A DNA stretch of 44,597 nt from Gonapodya prolifera JEL478 (taxonomy: Eukaryota; Monoblepharomycota; Monoblepharidomycetes; Monoblepharidales; Gonapodyaceae). Made by a program: the position numbers and the translations under genes. The DNA lies in assembly GCA_001574975.1 (NCBI GenBank), contig KQ965796.1:46997-91593 (forward strand), in the 5' to 3' direction. Positions 1 through 10,939 of the stretch are shown here, in pieces. The first letter of the stretch is position 1, and every line of letters starts with the position of its first letter. The notes beneath the pieces are model-generated. The model was not told the DNA's origin. It did not search any database and saw only the letters and a list, made by a program, of their open reading frames with translations.

Positions 1-52
1 CCCGGTCCCACCCCGCACCACCCCCATCACTCACAAAAAGAAACTCCAAGAA

Positions 53-2483
53 ATGGAATCCTATACCCCCTTCGGCCGCGGCGGTGCGGGCGCCCCCCTA
101 CGTGCTCGCGACGGGAGCGTGATTACGAACATTGCGGCGTTGAAGAAGCAGGTGGGTCTATTTCCCGTTGTGTCCGAGGTGCCACGACTAAACAGCCTCG
201 GTCTCGGTGTCGGCGTGTCCCGTACGGGAATGAACACATGGAACAGACGGACCTGGCGGACGAGATGGGCGTCGTGCTGGATAAGACGGGGATGTTGCAG
301 ATGGAGGCAGCGGGCGGTGGCGGTGGGGGTGGGGTTGCGGGGTCTGGTGTTGGAGCTGCTATGGGTGGAATGGGGATGGGAATGGGTGGTGCGCAGTACA
401 CAGCTGGGCCGGTGGATCTTGGTGGCATGCCGGGAGGGATGGTGGCGCCTGCTGATAGGTGAGCCCTTCCCCACGCGACTCGACCGCCAAGGGCCGTCGC
501 ACTCACTCCACTCGCACCCCGCCCATCGCGCGGCACGACCGCACGCAGCTACACCGCGCTCGGACCTCTTGGCGGTTTTCCCCCACCCCCCGCAGCTGCC
601 AAGTCTCACTTACGAGGGTCCATGCCGTTGGACGGGATGGCGCCGTGGCAGAAGGAGGAGGCGGCACGGAAGGCGAAGGAGAAGCAGGAGATGCAGGTGG
701 GTTGTGAAGACGCGTTGGGGGTCTCGTGGAATGGGGTTGACTCGGTTGATAACGGTGCTGGGATGAACAGGACGCACTCCGGGCCCAAATCGTAGCCAAG
801 GAACACGCCAAAGCCCTCGCTGAATCACAAGTGCGGGCGGAAGAGCAAAAAGAAGCCGACCGGCTCGCGCGGGAGCAGCGGGAGCTTCAGGAGCGGCATC
901 GGATCGAGAAGGAGGAAGAGGCACGGCGGGAGGAAGAGAAGGCTGCGGCCAAGGCAGGTGGGAAGGGAGGAGGTGATGGTGGGAAGAAGGTTCCGATGAA
1001 TAAGAAGGAGGCCGAGGAGGAGGCGCGCAAGAGGCTCGAGGAGGCGCATTTGAAGGCCAAGGAGGAGGCGGAGAGGTTGAAGAAGGAGAAGAGATTGGCG
1101 AAGTTGAGAGGTGTGTTATCGCTAGATCCACCGTATGTTTGGAGTGCGGGGTCGTTACAAGCTCTGTTACAGGAGGCGGGTCAGGCGACGATCCCGCTCC
1201 AGCTATGCCACCCCCAGCACCCCGCGCACCTTCGCCGCCTATTCCCACACTCCGTGGCAAAGACTCAACCGCCACCGCCCGATCTGAGTCGCCTCCTGTA
1301 CCCGCGGTCCGGAACCAGCAGAACCCGCCAGCGGAACAACCCATGAGGTCTCAATCGCCCCCCTTGCCTCCTCAACGGAACCGACAAACTTCGAGACCGT
1401 CGTCGCGGCCTTCTTCAGTTTTGAGATCTTCGGTAGCAGATCGGGTGACGGGTCAGAACTCCGACGCTCCGAGGTATCAAGCCCCGCCAGCGAGGACGGA
1501 GCAGGTGCAAGTGACACTACTTCCGCCTCAGCGTGAACCAGAGCGAGATGGGTCGGCGGGAATGATGGCGCGGAGGGGGCAGGATAAAGGAGCGTTGTTG
1601 AAGCAGTTGGAGTCTATTCGTGAGGTGGTTGTTGTGTCGTTCGACGTAAACGAGCTCCCACATCACCAAACTAATGCGTCTTTCTTGTAAACAGGAACTC
1701 CAGAAGGTGCAAGACAAGGTACAGAAAGATATCAGTCGGGACGACGCTCGAGTGAGGGCGCGGAACTTAGAGCTCGGCGATCCGTACTTGGCCATGGCTG
1801 ATACGGCGCCCGTGGGAGGGCGGAGTAGCGTTTACAGTGGTGAGTTGTGCTCCTGTATGTATCAAAGTTACCGCCATCTCATTGTCGACCCGCTTTTCCC
1901 CTTCTTCTCGATAGATGCGTCGCTCCAGCGTCCCCGCCAAACCGTTCACTTCACCGGCGTACCGCAACTGCCTACCCGCACGACACCTCCGTGGCAATCT
2001 CAAATGGGCTCTGGTGGATACCAACCTCGCCCGATGGGACAGGTTGGCGCAATGTCAAGGTCAACGAATGTGAATGAGCGGTTTGAACGTTGAGCCAAGT
2101 GTTCTGACTCTGATTTCAATTCGTTTGTGGTGTGTAGCTTGCCAAAACTACCGCCTATAGGGAGACATGACCGGAACGTAAGTTTTGCGAAAGGGTGTCG
2201 ATTGTTTCTTGCAGTTCCCATTGATAAAAACTCCTACTTTGCTCGCGTAGTTCGAATCTCTGGAGAGTGACTCCACGTTGATGCCCATACCTGAACAGTG
2301 AGTTCAACTCTCCAGAGCTGCAATCCTGCACTTTGGCTCATGTGATCATCTTTCAGAATGATGCCTTTCCCGCTGACTGGTGCCGCCTCTTTTCGGCAAG
2401 AGTACCGCCCTTCCTCATCGAAATCGTCTCTTGCGGCGTTGGAGCAGAGAACGCAGAAGCGGTTGGAATTGATTGCAACGTGA
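53..2483 (+). CDS. Coiled-coil ciliary/centrosomal-type protein (CSPP1-like?), multi-exon
   Basis: The first exon starts at ATG 53 and encodes MESYTPFGRGGAGAPLRARD, a Gly-rich motif that recalls those in ciliary and centrosomal coiled-coil proteins such as CSPP1. Later exons give a Met/Gly-rich stretch (to 462), a Lys/Glu/Arg-rich single coiled coil (about 775-1110), a Pro/Ser-rich linker (1140-1500) and a short helix at 1590-1770. The last exons give SLESDSTLMPIPEQ and then a Ser-rich tail ending at TGA 2481. Introns are short with GT-AG ends, for example 152-246 (or 152-195), 463-595, 2179-2250 and 2300-2357. The architecture suggests a structural microtubule or cilium protein, fitting the flagellar SPAG17 gene nearby, but the CSPP1 link rests on remembered motif style. 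I am fairly sure the gene is real and unsure of the family. Confidence 0.6.
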
Positions 2484-2760
2484 TGAAATTTGCTATTAGT
2501 GACGGAATCTTTGTTACAACAAGTTCTATTCTTATTTTCATTCTTGATGAATTCGTTTGTATGAATCTGTTTGAACTATCGGTGGTTGTGGGTGCCAACT
2601 TCACATGTGTGCTGTTGCAGAGAAACTTGGGATTAGACCCATGAAGCAGCGAATGCACACAAGAATCGCGGGATGCCACGAAAGCATTTGGATCATATAA
2701 GAAAATAGAAAGATGATGGGGTCAAGGATTTATTGCTAATATCGAAAATAAAGGCAACCG
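2484..2760. other. Intergenic, convergent gene ends
   Basis: This lies between the + strand coiled-coil gene and a - strand gene that ends at 2761. It is AT-richer than the flanks. I see no ORF with protein-like composition and no RNA gene. Confidence 0.5.
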
Positions 2761-3653
2761 TCATTCGCCGCAATCAAACACCAGCCATCTGTTCTGCTCA
2801 AGAGAGAAAGTTGTCACACGGGTGACTCGCGGCAGTAAGCTGACCAGCTGCGACGTATCCTTATTAAGAGCCAAGGGGACTTCCAGTGTTCGAAGACGTG
2901 GTAGTGTCGACAACACCTCATCGAGGGAACTGCAGAAAGAATAGACGTCAGAAATACATTTAGTGTTTTATGTACAGAACGGAGGAACCTACGCTGCTTG
3001 CACGTGATGCAACCCTAAACTTTTCCAGTGACGTTGCGCCGTGAAGAGATTTGGAGGCCTTATCACCTGATTCCACACAGTTCTGCGCATCGGAGATCGG
3101 GCCATTTGGCGAGCGCATGGTTCCCTTTGACGCCGTAACCGCCAAACGTTTTGCAACCGAACTAGCGGGTCCTCAAACTCTGCACGCCTGCAACTTTGCT
3201 TCCATCGTACTGAGACTCAAAGCACGTGACAAAGCATGGGCTGAGCCCTCGCGCAAGTGGTTCCACGGAGACGGCTTGGTATTCTCTTCCGCCCCCCTTC
3301 GGCATGACGCAACACTTCCGTTGATAGCAATATCACGTCGCGATTCCTGGCAGCGCGTTGCGCATGACTGAGAACCAATGCCCAGAGATTTTCTTAGCTG
3401 CTCTCTGTGAAGAACTTGCCGGGGGGTAGGGAAGACGAGGACGGCACCTTCTTTTCCGCAATGCGCGTCGATCGACACTGCGGCGCTACCGGAACGACAT
3501 TCTGTGAGCGAGTTGCTCGTCCGCCTTCGGTGACACCTTTGCGGCAGGTACGAGTCGCTGAAGAGGGATAGCTCGGTTGGGATGGCGATGACGGTTTGTA
3601 GTACCACCGACGTGCTGAGTTGAAGAACTTGAAGACCTTGTGCGAGTTTTCAT
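2761..3653 (-). CDS. Unrecognised protein gene, spliced or partly broken
   Basis: Reading the - strand, an ATG at 3653 opens a Ser/Arg-rich N-terminus (MKTRTRSSSSSTQ). Further on come a basic RRSTRIAEKK-like segment, a helical segment containing NLWALVLSHAQRAARNRD, and a leucine-rich C-terminus (LDEVLSTLPRLRTLEVPLAL) ending at TGA 2761-2763. The last intron is clear: donor at 2992, acceptor at 2930, 63 nt, phase 2. The middle is uncertain. In the best frame there is a TAA at 3394-3396 and a TGA at 3217-3219; the TGA could be removed by a 21-nt GT-AG intron at 3210-3230. The leucine pattern resembles F-box/LRR C-termini but no F-box is visible. It may be a normal gene whose exons I cannot resolve, or a pseudogene. 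Confidence 0.4.
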
Positions 3654-3952
3654 GAGATGGGATGGGTTGAAGAGGAAACGGATGCGAAGACTTGGAACTA
3701 GATTTCAGACCCCGAAGTACTATCCTTTCGCCGAAATAATAATACGGCTCGAGTTTCAGACAATAATGCGAAAGAATCTTGAATATATAATGATGAGCTA
3801 CAAGCTTCCTGATGAACAGTAACTCAATTTCTCAACGAGCCATAACCATCTTCGAATACAGAAACAATGGCCACTCCCCTTTCAAATGTCACAAACTAGT
3901 ACCACTTATCTCTCATCCCTCTCGTGAAAGGAAAGTCATGCTGACTTGTCCG

Positions 3953-6900
3953 TCATACGCTAAACCTCGTTGCGCAGAGGTGGTAACTCTTGAATTCTCT
4001 GAGGTCAAATCGAACCTTTTCTGCGAGCTCCCGCATCACTCGTCCCCGTCGGGTGAGCTGACCAAATAACGAAAAGGTTGATGTTCGAAATCCGAGCTAA
4101 AGCATAAGTTCCCGGAGGGAATGCACACAACCTACTTTCCTAAACATCTGAATCCCCTTCTCGCCGCGAAAGTCCAATGTAAACGTCACGCCATCATCAT
4201 CGGATGTTTCCGGTAATGCTCGACACTTGTCGCCCAACGCACGAAGGAATGGCAAGACGTCGACGTCTCGCAATAGCTCTCGACCACTTCCGTCCACCTT
4301 GATAAAGAAAACGTGAGGGAAGTCAGCAGGCTGCGAATCATTTGGAATGCTTTTGGAGCAAAGGTGGGAAAGCCAATGTTTCAGCGATGCTTCATTGAAC
4401 TTTGGGAACGATTCAGGAACTTGTTTGGAGAGATCGCCACGTCTGCGTTTTGCAGTGCCCTCCTTCAAGCGAAATAGCATTTGGACACACATCTCAAACC
4501 TCTGAATTCCTTGACAGACCATACCTGTGCTAAGACTCCGTTCGAAAAACCGGATGATCGACTCCCTTCTTTGAAATATTCCAGCGAATCGCTTTTCATT
4601 TTGACCCGACAATTCGCAGAGTCGGATCCTGTTTGACCTTGCATATCACGAATTTCGAACACGTACGTATCGAACTTGATCTCGTAGCCAGCCTGAAAGA
4701 CAATTCACTCTTACATTCCGAACCTTGCAACAACGAGTACAGCCAATAAAGCAACATACTTTTTCGATTTGAATCATCACACCTCCAGTTCGCACTGGCT
4801 GTCGTTTGATAACGCAGCCCGAATAAGCCTCCACACAAACGGCATCGTCCGACCTAATGACGGTTCGTAACTTCGGCGCCAAACTCTTGATCTGCCTCAG
4901 CCCCTTGCTTGGATCCATGGGCGTGGTAACAATTACAGTTCCATCTGCGTGCTCGGTTGATCTCGTCCCGTCCACATCTTCATTGATCACGACCAAATCG
5001 GCCCGACTTATTGTCGTTCGGCCAGTGTTCCGTATTCGTTCGCTCACGGTCTGCACCGGTGGCGGCGAGGGGAGCTCCTCTCCTGATGGACTGATCGCAG
5101 TGACAATCCCAGTGGGAGAAACCCCAACCTTCTCGCCATTGGACCTCAGGGTAAATGTGCTGCCGTCGGGAAGAAGTGCACGGGATTCACCCAGTGGAAG
5201 TTTCGTAATCACAGTTCCCTGGGAGAGCAAAACGAAAGCTCTTTAGTAGAGCGCCAATCGCCCCGGACATAATCACATACCTCCAGTGTGACAACCCGGT
5301 AGAGTTCGTCTGTTCCCTTAACATCAGAATACAGTTTTACGTTGCCTTCCGGGCCAACCTGAACCGTCATGCCATCATCGCTTGCCGCAAAGACGCAACT
5401 GCATTCATTAGCTTCCGATACAGACAAAGAAAGGCATGAGTTGTCCTCAAAGGTAACTGTCACTGAACCAGGCTTTGAAGTGCACCACGAGGCAGACGCT
5501 CGAGCGAAGCGAATCGAATAGGAACCTGTGATATCGATGTGCATCACTTTTATCCCACCACAGTCCACCAAAGACCAACTTACGCCCACTCTTCCCACTC
5601 CGAACTTCAATCTGCTCATTCGCGGCTGGAAATACCCGCTGCACCTCTTCCGTCTCCTCGACAACCATCCCACCCGCGCAGTACACGGGACGTGTACCTA
5701 TGAGGTACTTCCCACCAGGAACAAGCCCGGGCACTTTCACAGGAGCGTCTTCGGCGATAAGGTCGAGGTAGGCACCGAACCCAACCCTGGTAACGACCGA
5801 CGTTGAAACGGTTTCGGTGTGGTGGAAGCAGCCTGGAGATGGCGAGCTTGATAGGATCAGGAGAAGTGACGAACTGCGAAGTTGGGGAACGAGGCGGGCA
5901 AACGGGTGGTGGAGTTTGGCCCTTCGGATCACCTAACGTACGTACGAGTCAATTTGGTCAGACAAAACGCACCAAACATGTTGAACAAGCTCACCTGCGC
6001 CAAAGTATCCTAATCGAACCTCTCCTCCCATACATACTCGTCCAACGTCGCACCATCCTTCATCCCACACGCCTCCTCGACCTCCATCAACTCCAGCGCC
6101 CTCTCCACCGCAGGCCACGACTCTCCCGCCTCGCGAACACGTGAGCGCTCGAGCTTCTTCGCCCGGTCGGCGAGTTCTGCATGGGCTGTGAGGTCGGGGC
6201 CGGCCAGGATGGCAGCGCGTTGGTATGAGGTAAAGACATGGGCGGGTGTCAGTGGGGAGGAAGGTGTGGGGCGAAGGAGGCGCGATAGGAGGTCGAGTTG
6301 GTCACCGTACGTGATTGCACCGCTGCGAGATTATCGGATTACAATAAAGGTCAGGCTAATCGGATCAGTCCGCCCGAAACTCACCCCGCGTACTCCTGCT
6401 CCTTTGGCTTCACGCTCGTCCCCACAAGCCCGCCAGCTCTCTTATCAAAGAAGTCCCGCACAGCCTCCATCTCTCTCGACACTTCCACCCCGCCCGCATC
6501 ATCCTCCCCATCCGCTTTACACACCTGGTCCAGCACAGCACCCAATACCATTTCCTCAACCCCGACGCCTACATCCGGGTGTCCCTTACTCACATGATCT
6601 AGTCTCCTCCTCGCCCGAACCACATGGGGAGCTGCCGGATCGAACGCCAGCACGCGCACGGGCGTGGCTTCGGCGTACATTGCGTCGTACACTCTGCGGC
6701 GCGCGAGAAGGTCGTAGCACTTCTTGGCGAGATGCTCGAATAGGTTCCGTCCCGTTTCGCGAAGGGTGGACGCGGGGGTCGAGGTGGTGATGGCGCTCGT
6801 GCTGGGAAGGAGTGGGATGTCGAGGAAGGCGACGTCGTGCCACCGAGACAGTTCGGCGGCGCGAGATACGGCGAGGCGGAGAGAAGCCAGAGCGGGGTTT

Positions 6901-8040
6901 GCTGTTGTGCGTACAGTGGCTTTGGAAGCGGAATCTCCAACTGGTTGGGTTGGTTGTGCTCCGGCGCCTCCGTTTCCAGATCGCTTCCCGTCCTTCGCCT
7001 CCTTCGGCACCGAAAACGACTCTTGGTTCTCCTCCGCGCGGACCAATGCATGAACCGGTGCGTCTAGTTCGTCCATGAGGGCTCTAAGCACCCCAGGCGA
7101 CCTCACAGTCAGCACATAGTAAGCGTCCGGTCCATCCTGCGGCTCGTCGTCGATGGCGAGAAGCTTCGGGTCCGTCCCTCGCGCCGAGCCTCGGTCAGGC
7201 AGCTTGTTCTTGCGCTTGGATTGTTCCGCAGGTGGGGCCGAGTCCGGAGGTGTCGGGTCGGCCTGCCTCCCGGCTTTCCCTTGCCTGCAGATCCAGATTT
7301 CGCGTCTTTTTCTTTGGGCGTGTCTTTTGGTGCAGCAGACTTTGCCTTGCGGCCTTTGGGTCTTTCTTGTCCGCGGATTCCTGGGCAGGAGCTGAGGTAG
7401 AATCGGCAGCGTCCTGAGCGACACATCAAAGTGTGCTACTCAATAAGTGAACGTAAACGGCGATGTGCTCCTCACCTTTCCAAGGGACTTTGGTGTTTTG
7501 GCATCGATACCCTCGGCTTTGAGTTGCTGGAGGCGTCCCTTGAACAGTTTCGCCTTAAGGGTATCAGGGATCTGTTCCTTGGCATCCGCGAGTGTCTTTG
7601 CGTCCTTGCAGTAGTCCAAGACTTTGGCATTCTCGTTCGCCTGAATGAACACCAGCACAAAACGATTCAAACTGGTTGTTTTCCCCAGCGGTCGACAACC
7701 CAGACCCACCCATTCCATCACGTCAGATTCCGAAACGACCGTGAATCTCTGTCGATACCCGGCGTTGATTGCGTCCAGCATCGCCATCGTGCCGACAGGA
7801 AGTGTCTGGCCATCCCAGTTCGCGAGTCCCGCAGGCGTGTCGGGGCAGAATGTCAGAATGAATGTTTGCCAGTCAGACTGACGATGGAATTCGTTGGGAA
7901 GTCAGGTGGAATCGGGGGCAGGAAAGGGACGTTGAATTAATCGTTAACACACAGTCTTCAGCAAGCTGTAGAAAGCGACAATGACCTTCTGACCTTGGTT
8001 TGCGGTGTTGTACGGTACGATTGCGTTATACTTCAGCCGG
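3953..8040 (-). CDS. SPAG17: SPAG17/PF6-like axonemal central-pair protein
   Basis: Successive - strand exons match SPAG17 (Chlamydomonas PF6), a scaffold of the C1a projection of the flagellar central apparatus. Landmarks: an N-terminal SDWQTFILTF segment (about 7880), a Lys-rich helical part (7490-7640), IDDEPQDGPDAYYVLTV (about 7160), RNLFEHLAKKCYDLL (about 6730), a beta-rich middle (5300-5800), GTVITKLPLGESRALLPDGS (about 5170), EHADGTVIVTT (about 4930), and FIKVDGSGRELLRDVDVLPF (about 4290), which corresponds to a conserved motif near the SPAG17 C-terminus. The last exon (3953-4057) joins in phase to the exon ending at 4136 and stops at TGA. The C-terminal ASH-like part of animal SPAG17 is not seen. 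The 5' exon is unresolved, so the start is approximate. An in-frame TAG near 6011 and a frame change near 4510 can be explained by 24-nt and 23-nt introns. The gene implies a motile 9+2 flagellum. Confidence 0.8.
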
Positions 8041-8257
8041 TACACCCTGCGAACTTGGTGCTGGCGGCGCTACCAACACCAGGAAAGTGGGATTTCGACA
8101 ACGAATGGTGATGATTACATGAATGTTGGAAAGAAAATAAGCGGTACTGTATCTCGCCAAACTTGAAGGCACAAAATCATCCTGCAATCACTCCCCTTGG
8201 GAACGGAACGATCACTTTCTAGGTACCCACTACGACAGTAGTCCTCCTCACCATACG

Positions 8258-9595
8258 ATGGATTCACTTCCAACCGAAACCCTGATCCCGATCCTTCGCT
8301 TCCTCCCACCCAAAACGTTCTACACGCAAATACCCCTTGTGTGTCGCCGATTCCGCGATGCGGCGGCTGTGGCGGTTCCAGGACTCAATGCCGCAGAGGT
8401 CGGGGTGGCGTGTGACCTCAGAGTGTGCGAATATCTTGGTACGATGCGGAATTCTGAACACTTGAAGTGGAACAAAACGTTTTACGCATGCGATGGACCT
8501 ACGGGCCCTATGTGGACTGGGCTTAAATGCCACGTTAACGTCGATCTTCACCGCCTGGCGAAGGGGCTTGATGAGGATGAATTGATTCAGCTTATTGAAC
8601 AGGGCGAGTACCCAGTAGGGTCGGTAACTCTGCCCACATTGAAGCTCCACTGGATCGAAGCCAATTTGTTCTGCACCTATTATCGCACCGTGCTCGATGA
8701 AACGTATTCAAGGGGTTTTCAGAACTTCTGGGACTTCGTTCAATCACATAGGATGCGACATTTCAACATCAACGTGAACACCAGCATTTGCCAGGCGCTC
8801 CAGGGAGTTTCAGGGCGTGTGCAGATGACTCACGTCCGTCACGTTTCCCTAAGAAGAACTACAGGAGTCGCGTGGGTGGAACTGGAAGCAATGCTCGAGT
8901 TGTTTCCAAATGTTGAATTTTTGTCAGGAGGAGCTTTCATTGACGCAGTCAGTGCAGCTCATCTGATTGAAAGGATCTCCGATCATCGTAGAAGACGTAT
9001 TACCAAGTTCGAGCGACTGATCTTGCACCCCGAACTCCGACCCTATTTGTTCGTGGAAACACCGCGCGTATTTCCCAACCTGCGAGAACTGGGGACATTG
9101 GCGATCTGGGGTGGCGACGAGATGTGGATGGATGATGTTGCATTCGATTGGCGGGGAGCGGGTCCTCTTCATTCAATTCAGACGTTTAGTATATTGGTTT
9201 TTGCGGCAGACTTGTTGGCCGCGCCATCAACGGACAGATTCGTGATCCTCGCCGGCTCCATTTTTGAACTGATGCCTGGAATTACGACGTTGAAAATCAC
9301 GATTGATATGGTGATGCCGACGAGAGGTTACGATGAGGTCCCGGGAAGTGACGTCGCAGTTGTGCTGCAGTTCCTGGAGGACTTACTTCGCGTGGGCAAA
9401 CGACAGTCGCAGACTCTTCGTGCGCGCTTGGAACTCCTTTCCCCGGGTCATGGCATGAAGAAGCTGTTTGAGCTGCCTGGTTCGGTGCATGAGGTCAAAC
9501 GGACTTTTGGGCGTGATTTTCAAACTTTAGCCCGAAACGCCGGTGTATCGCTATGTACAGAGGAGCGTTATGTATTTGATGATACACGAGATTGA
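8258..9595 (+). CDS. F-box protein, single exon
   Basis: This is an uninterrupted 445-residue ORF from ATG 8258 to TGA. The N-terminus (MDSLPTETLIPILRFLPPKT, then QIPLVCRRFRDAA) is a typical F-box of about 45 residues, which binds Skp1 in SCF ubiquitin ligases. The rest is an alpha/beta region with leucine spacing typical of fungal F-box proteins with degenerate leucine-rich repeats, likely the substrate-recognition part. It is transcribed divergently from SPAG17. A decayed tandem copy follows directly downstream. The substrate cannot be inferred. Confidence 0.8.
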   Translation: MDSLPTETLIPILRFLPPKTFYTQIPLVCRRFRDAAAVAVPGLNAAEVGVACDLRVCEYLGTMRNSEHLKWNKTFYACDGPTGPMWTGLKCHVNVDLHRLAKGLDEDELIQLIEQGEYPVGSVTLPTLKLHWIEANLFCTYYRTVLDETYSRGFQNFWDFVQSHRMRHFNINVNTSICQALQGVSGRVQMTHVRHVSLRRTTGVAWVELEAMLELFPNVEFLSGGAFIDAVSAAHLIERISDHRRRRITKFERLILHPELRPYLFVETPRVFPNLRELGTLAIWGGDEMWMDDVAFDWRGAGPLHSIQTFSILVFAADLLAAPSTDRFVILAGSIFELMPGITTLKITIDMVMPTRGYDEVPGSDVAVVLQFLEDLLRVGKRQSQTLRARLELLSPGHGMKKLFELPGSVHEVKRTFGRDFQTLARNAGVSLCTEERYVFDDTRD

Positions 9596-9599
9596 AGCA

Positions 9600-10525
9600 G
9601 GTCTATTCTACCTCGTCCATGGCTTTCTTAAAACAATGCCCTCAAACGCTCTCCGGAACTTCTCACGCTTTGTACAAACACATCGCGTCAGATATCGGAC
9701 CATCGACGCAAGTGGGGATATCTACCCGCTACGGCAGTCATTTCTGACCGCGAACCGAAGTCACAAATCCGGCGCCTTTCCCTGCAAGGGGCTGTGGGGA
9801 ATATGGTGGTGAAACTGGAAAAAAAAATTAGTTTGTGCCCAGAAGTTGAATGTCTCAAAGGATTAACTTTAATGACCCCGGACAGTGCTGAGAGGCTGCT
9901 TGAAAGTTTACCTGCTCATCAAAGAAAGCGTGCTACCAACTTCGACGGCACTCTGCTCCACCCCGATTTGTGCGTCGCTATTTCTTCGTTGACACTCCCC
10001 GTGTATTTCCCAACCTGCGAGAGCTGGGAACTTTTACCATTTGGGGTGGCAGGAACATGTGGTCCGATGCCGGAACGTGGACGCATCAGTACTGGAGCAT
10101 CTCCGCTCAATCCAGACGTCAGGGCTGATGGTGTTTGCGACAGACCTGTTGGCCGCGCCCTCAACGGACGATTTCGCGACGCTCGCGAAGTCAATCTTTG
10201 AAATCATGCCTGGAATTACGAACTTAAAAATCACGTTCGATTTGGTTACGCCGAGGAGAAGCTATGATGAGGTTGCGGGATGTGACAGGGTTGTCTTGCA
10301 GTTGCTCGAGGACCTATTTCGCGTGTGGGGATAAGACAGTCGGGGACTCTTCTCGCACGCTTAGAACTTCTTTCGCCCATTTCTGGTATGACAAAACTCC
10401 ATGAGCTGCGTGGTTCGGTGCATGACGTTGACCGGGCTTCTGGACGTGATTTCCAAGTCTTGGCACGGAGAATGGGCGTGTCCCTGAAAACTGTGGAGCG
10501 ATATGTTTTCAATGACAACGAGTGA
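9600..10525 (+). pseudogene. Decayed tandem copy of the F-box gene
   Basis: Fragments in different frames match the neighbour upstream in order. FVQTHRVRYRTIDASGDI (about 9680) matches FVQSHRMRHFNINVNTSI. SLCPEVECLKG matches LFPNVEFLSG. A DTPRVFPNLRELGT-type segment appears in another frame near 9995. FATDLLAAPSTDDFATLAKS (about 10130) matches FAADLLAAPSTDRFVILAGS. The terminal SVHDVDRASGRDFQVLARRM matches SVHEVKRTFGRDFQTLARNA. The F-box itself is missing, and at least three frame changes break the reading frame. This is a partial tandem duplication followed by decay. Confidence 0.8.
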
Positions 10526-10939
10526 TTCAACAACATAATTCGTTATGCATGCACTGAACAGTCAAACTTTCTGCTCTTTGTGTTACGTGAACGGGCAACG
10601 CCTCTTGTCAGAGTCTTGTCGGGCAGTGAGACAACTAACATCCCAATCTTTGAGTTTCTATAGAATAGCGGGGCAGCCTATTCTTTCCAAAATTGTCTGG
10701 GTGAAGGACCGTTTACCAGACGTGCAGGAAGCCGGAGCAATGTGGTAGGTCTTCGTGGTAAGCAGCATGCTATTGTGGACGTTTTGGAAATGCAAGGAAT
10801 CCTCATTGAGATTGAATATGGGACGGAGAGTTGAGAAATTTGCTCTTGATTTGGAGGAGTACATTGTTGTTTCACATTAAACTTCACTGCTATCTCTGTA
10901 ACAATATGTGCGACTCAGTGAGCTCTTGTAAATTGACGT
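10526..10939. other. Intergenic
   Basis: This lies between the F-box pseudogene and the end of the PARP-type zinc-finger gene. Only short ORFs without protein-like composition are present. No RNA gene was recognised. Confidence 0.4.

Noticed and set aside
61-1517. Long - strand ORFs opposite the first gene
   Set aside because: They are Pro/Arg/Ser-rich shadows of the GC-rich + strand coding exons and break where + strand introns are well placed.
3051-3371. + strand ORF of 106 residues
   Set aside because: The - strand reading in this interval continues into a good splice junction and a leucine-rich C-terminus, which is better supported.
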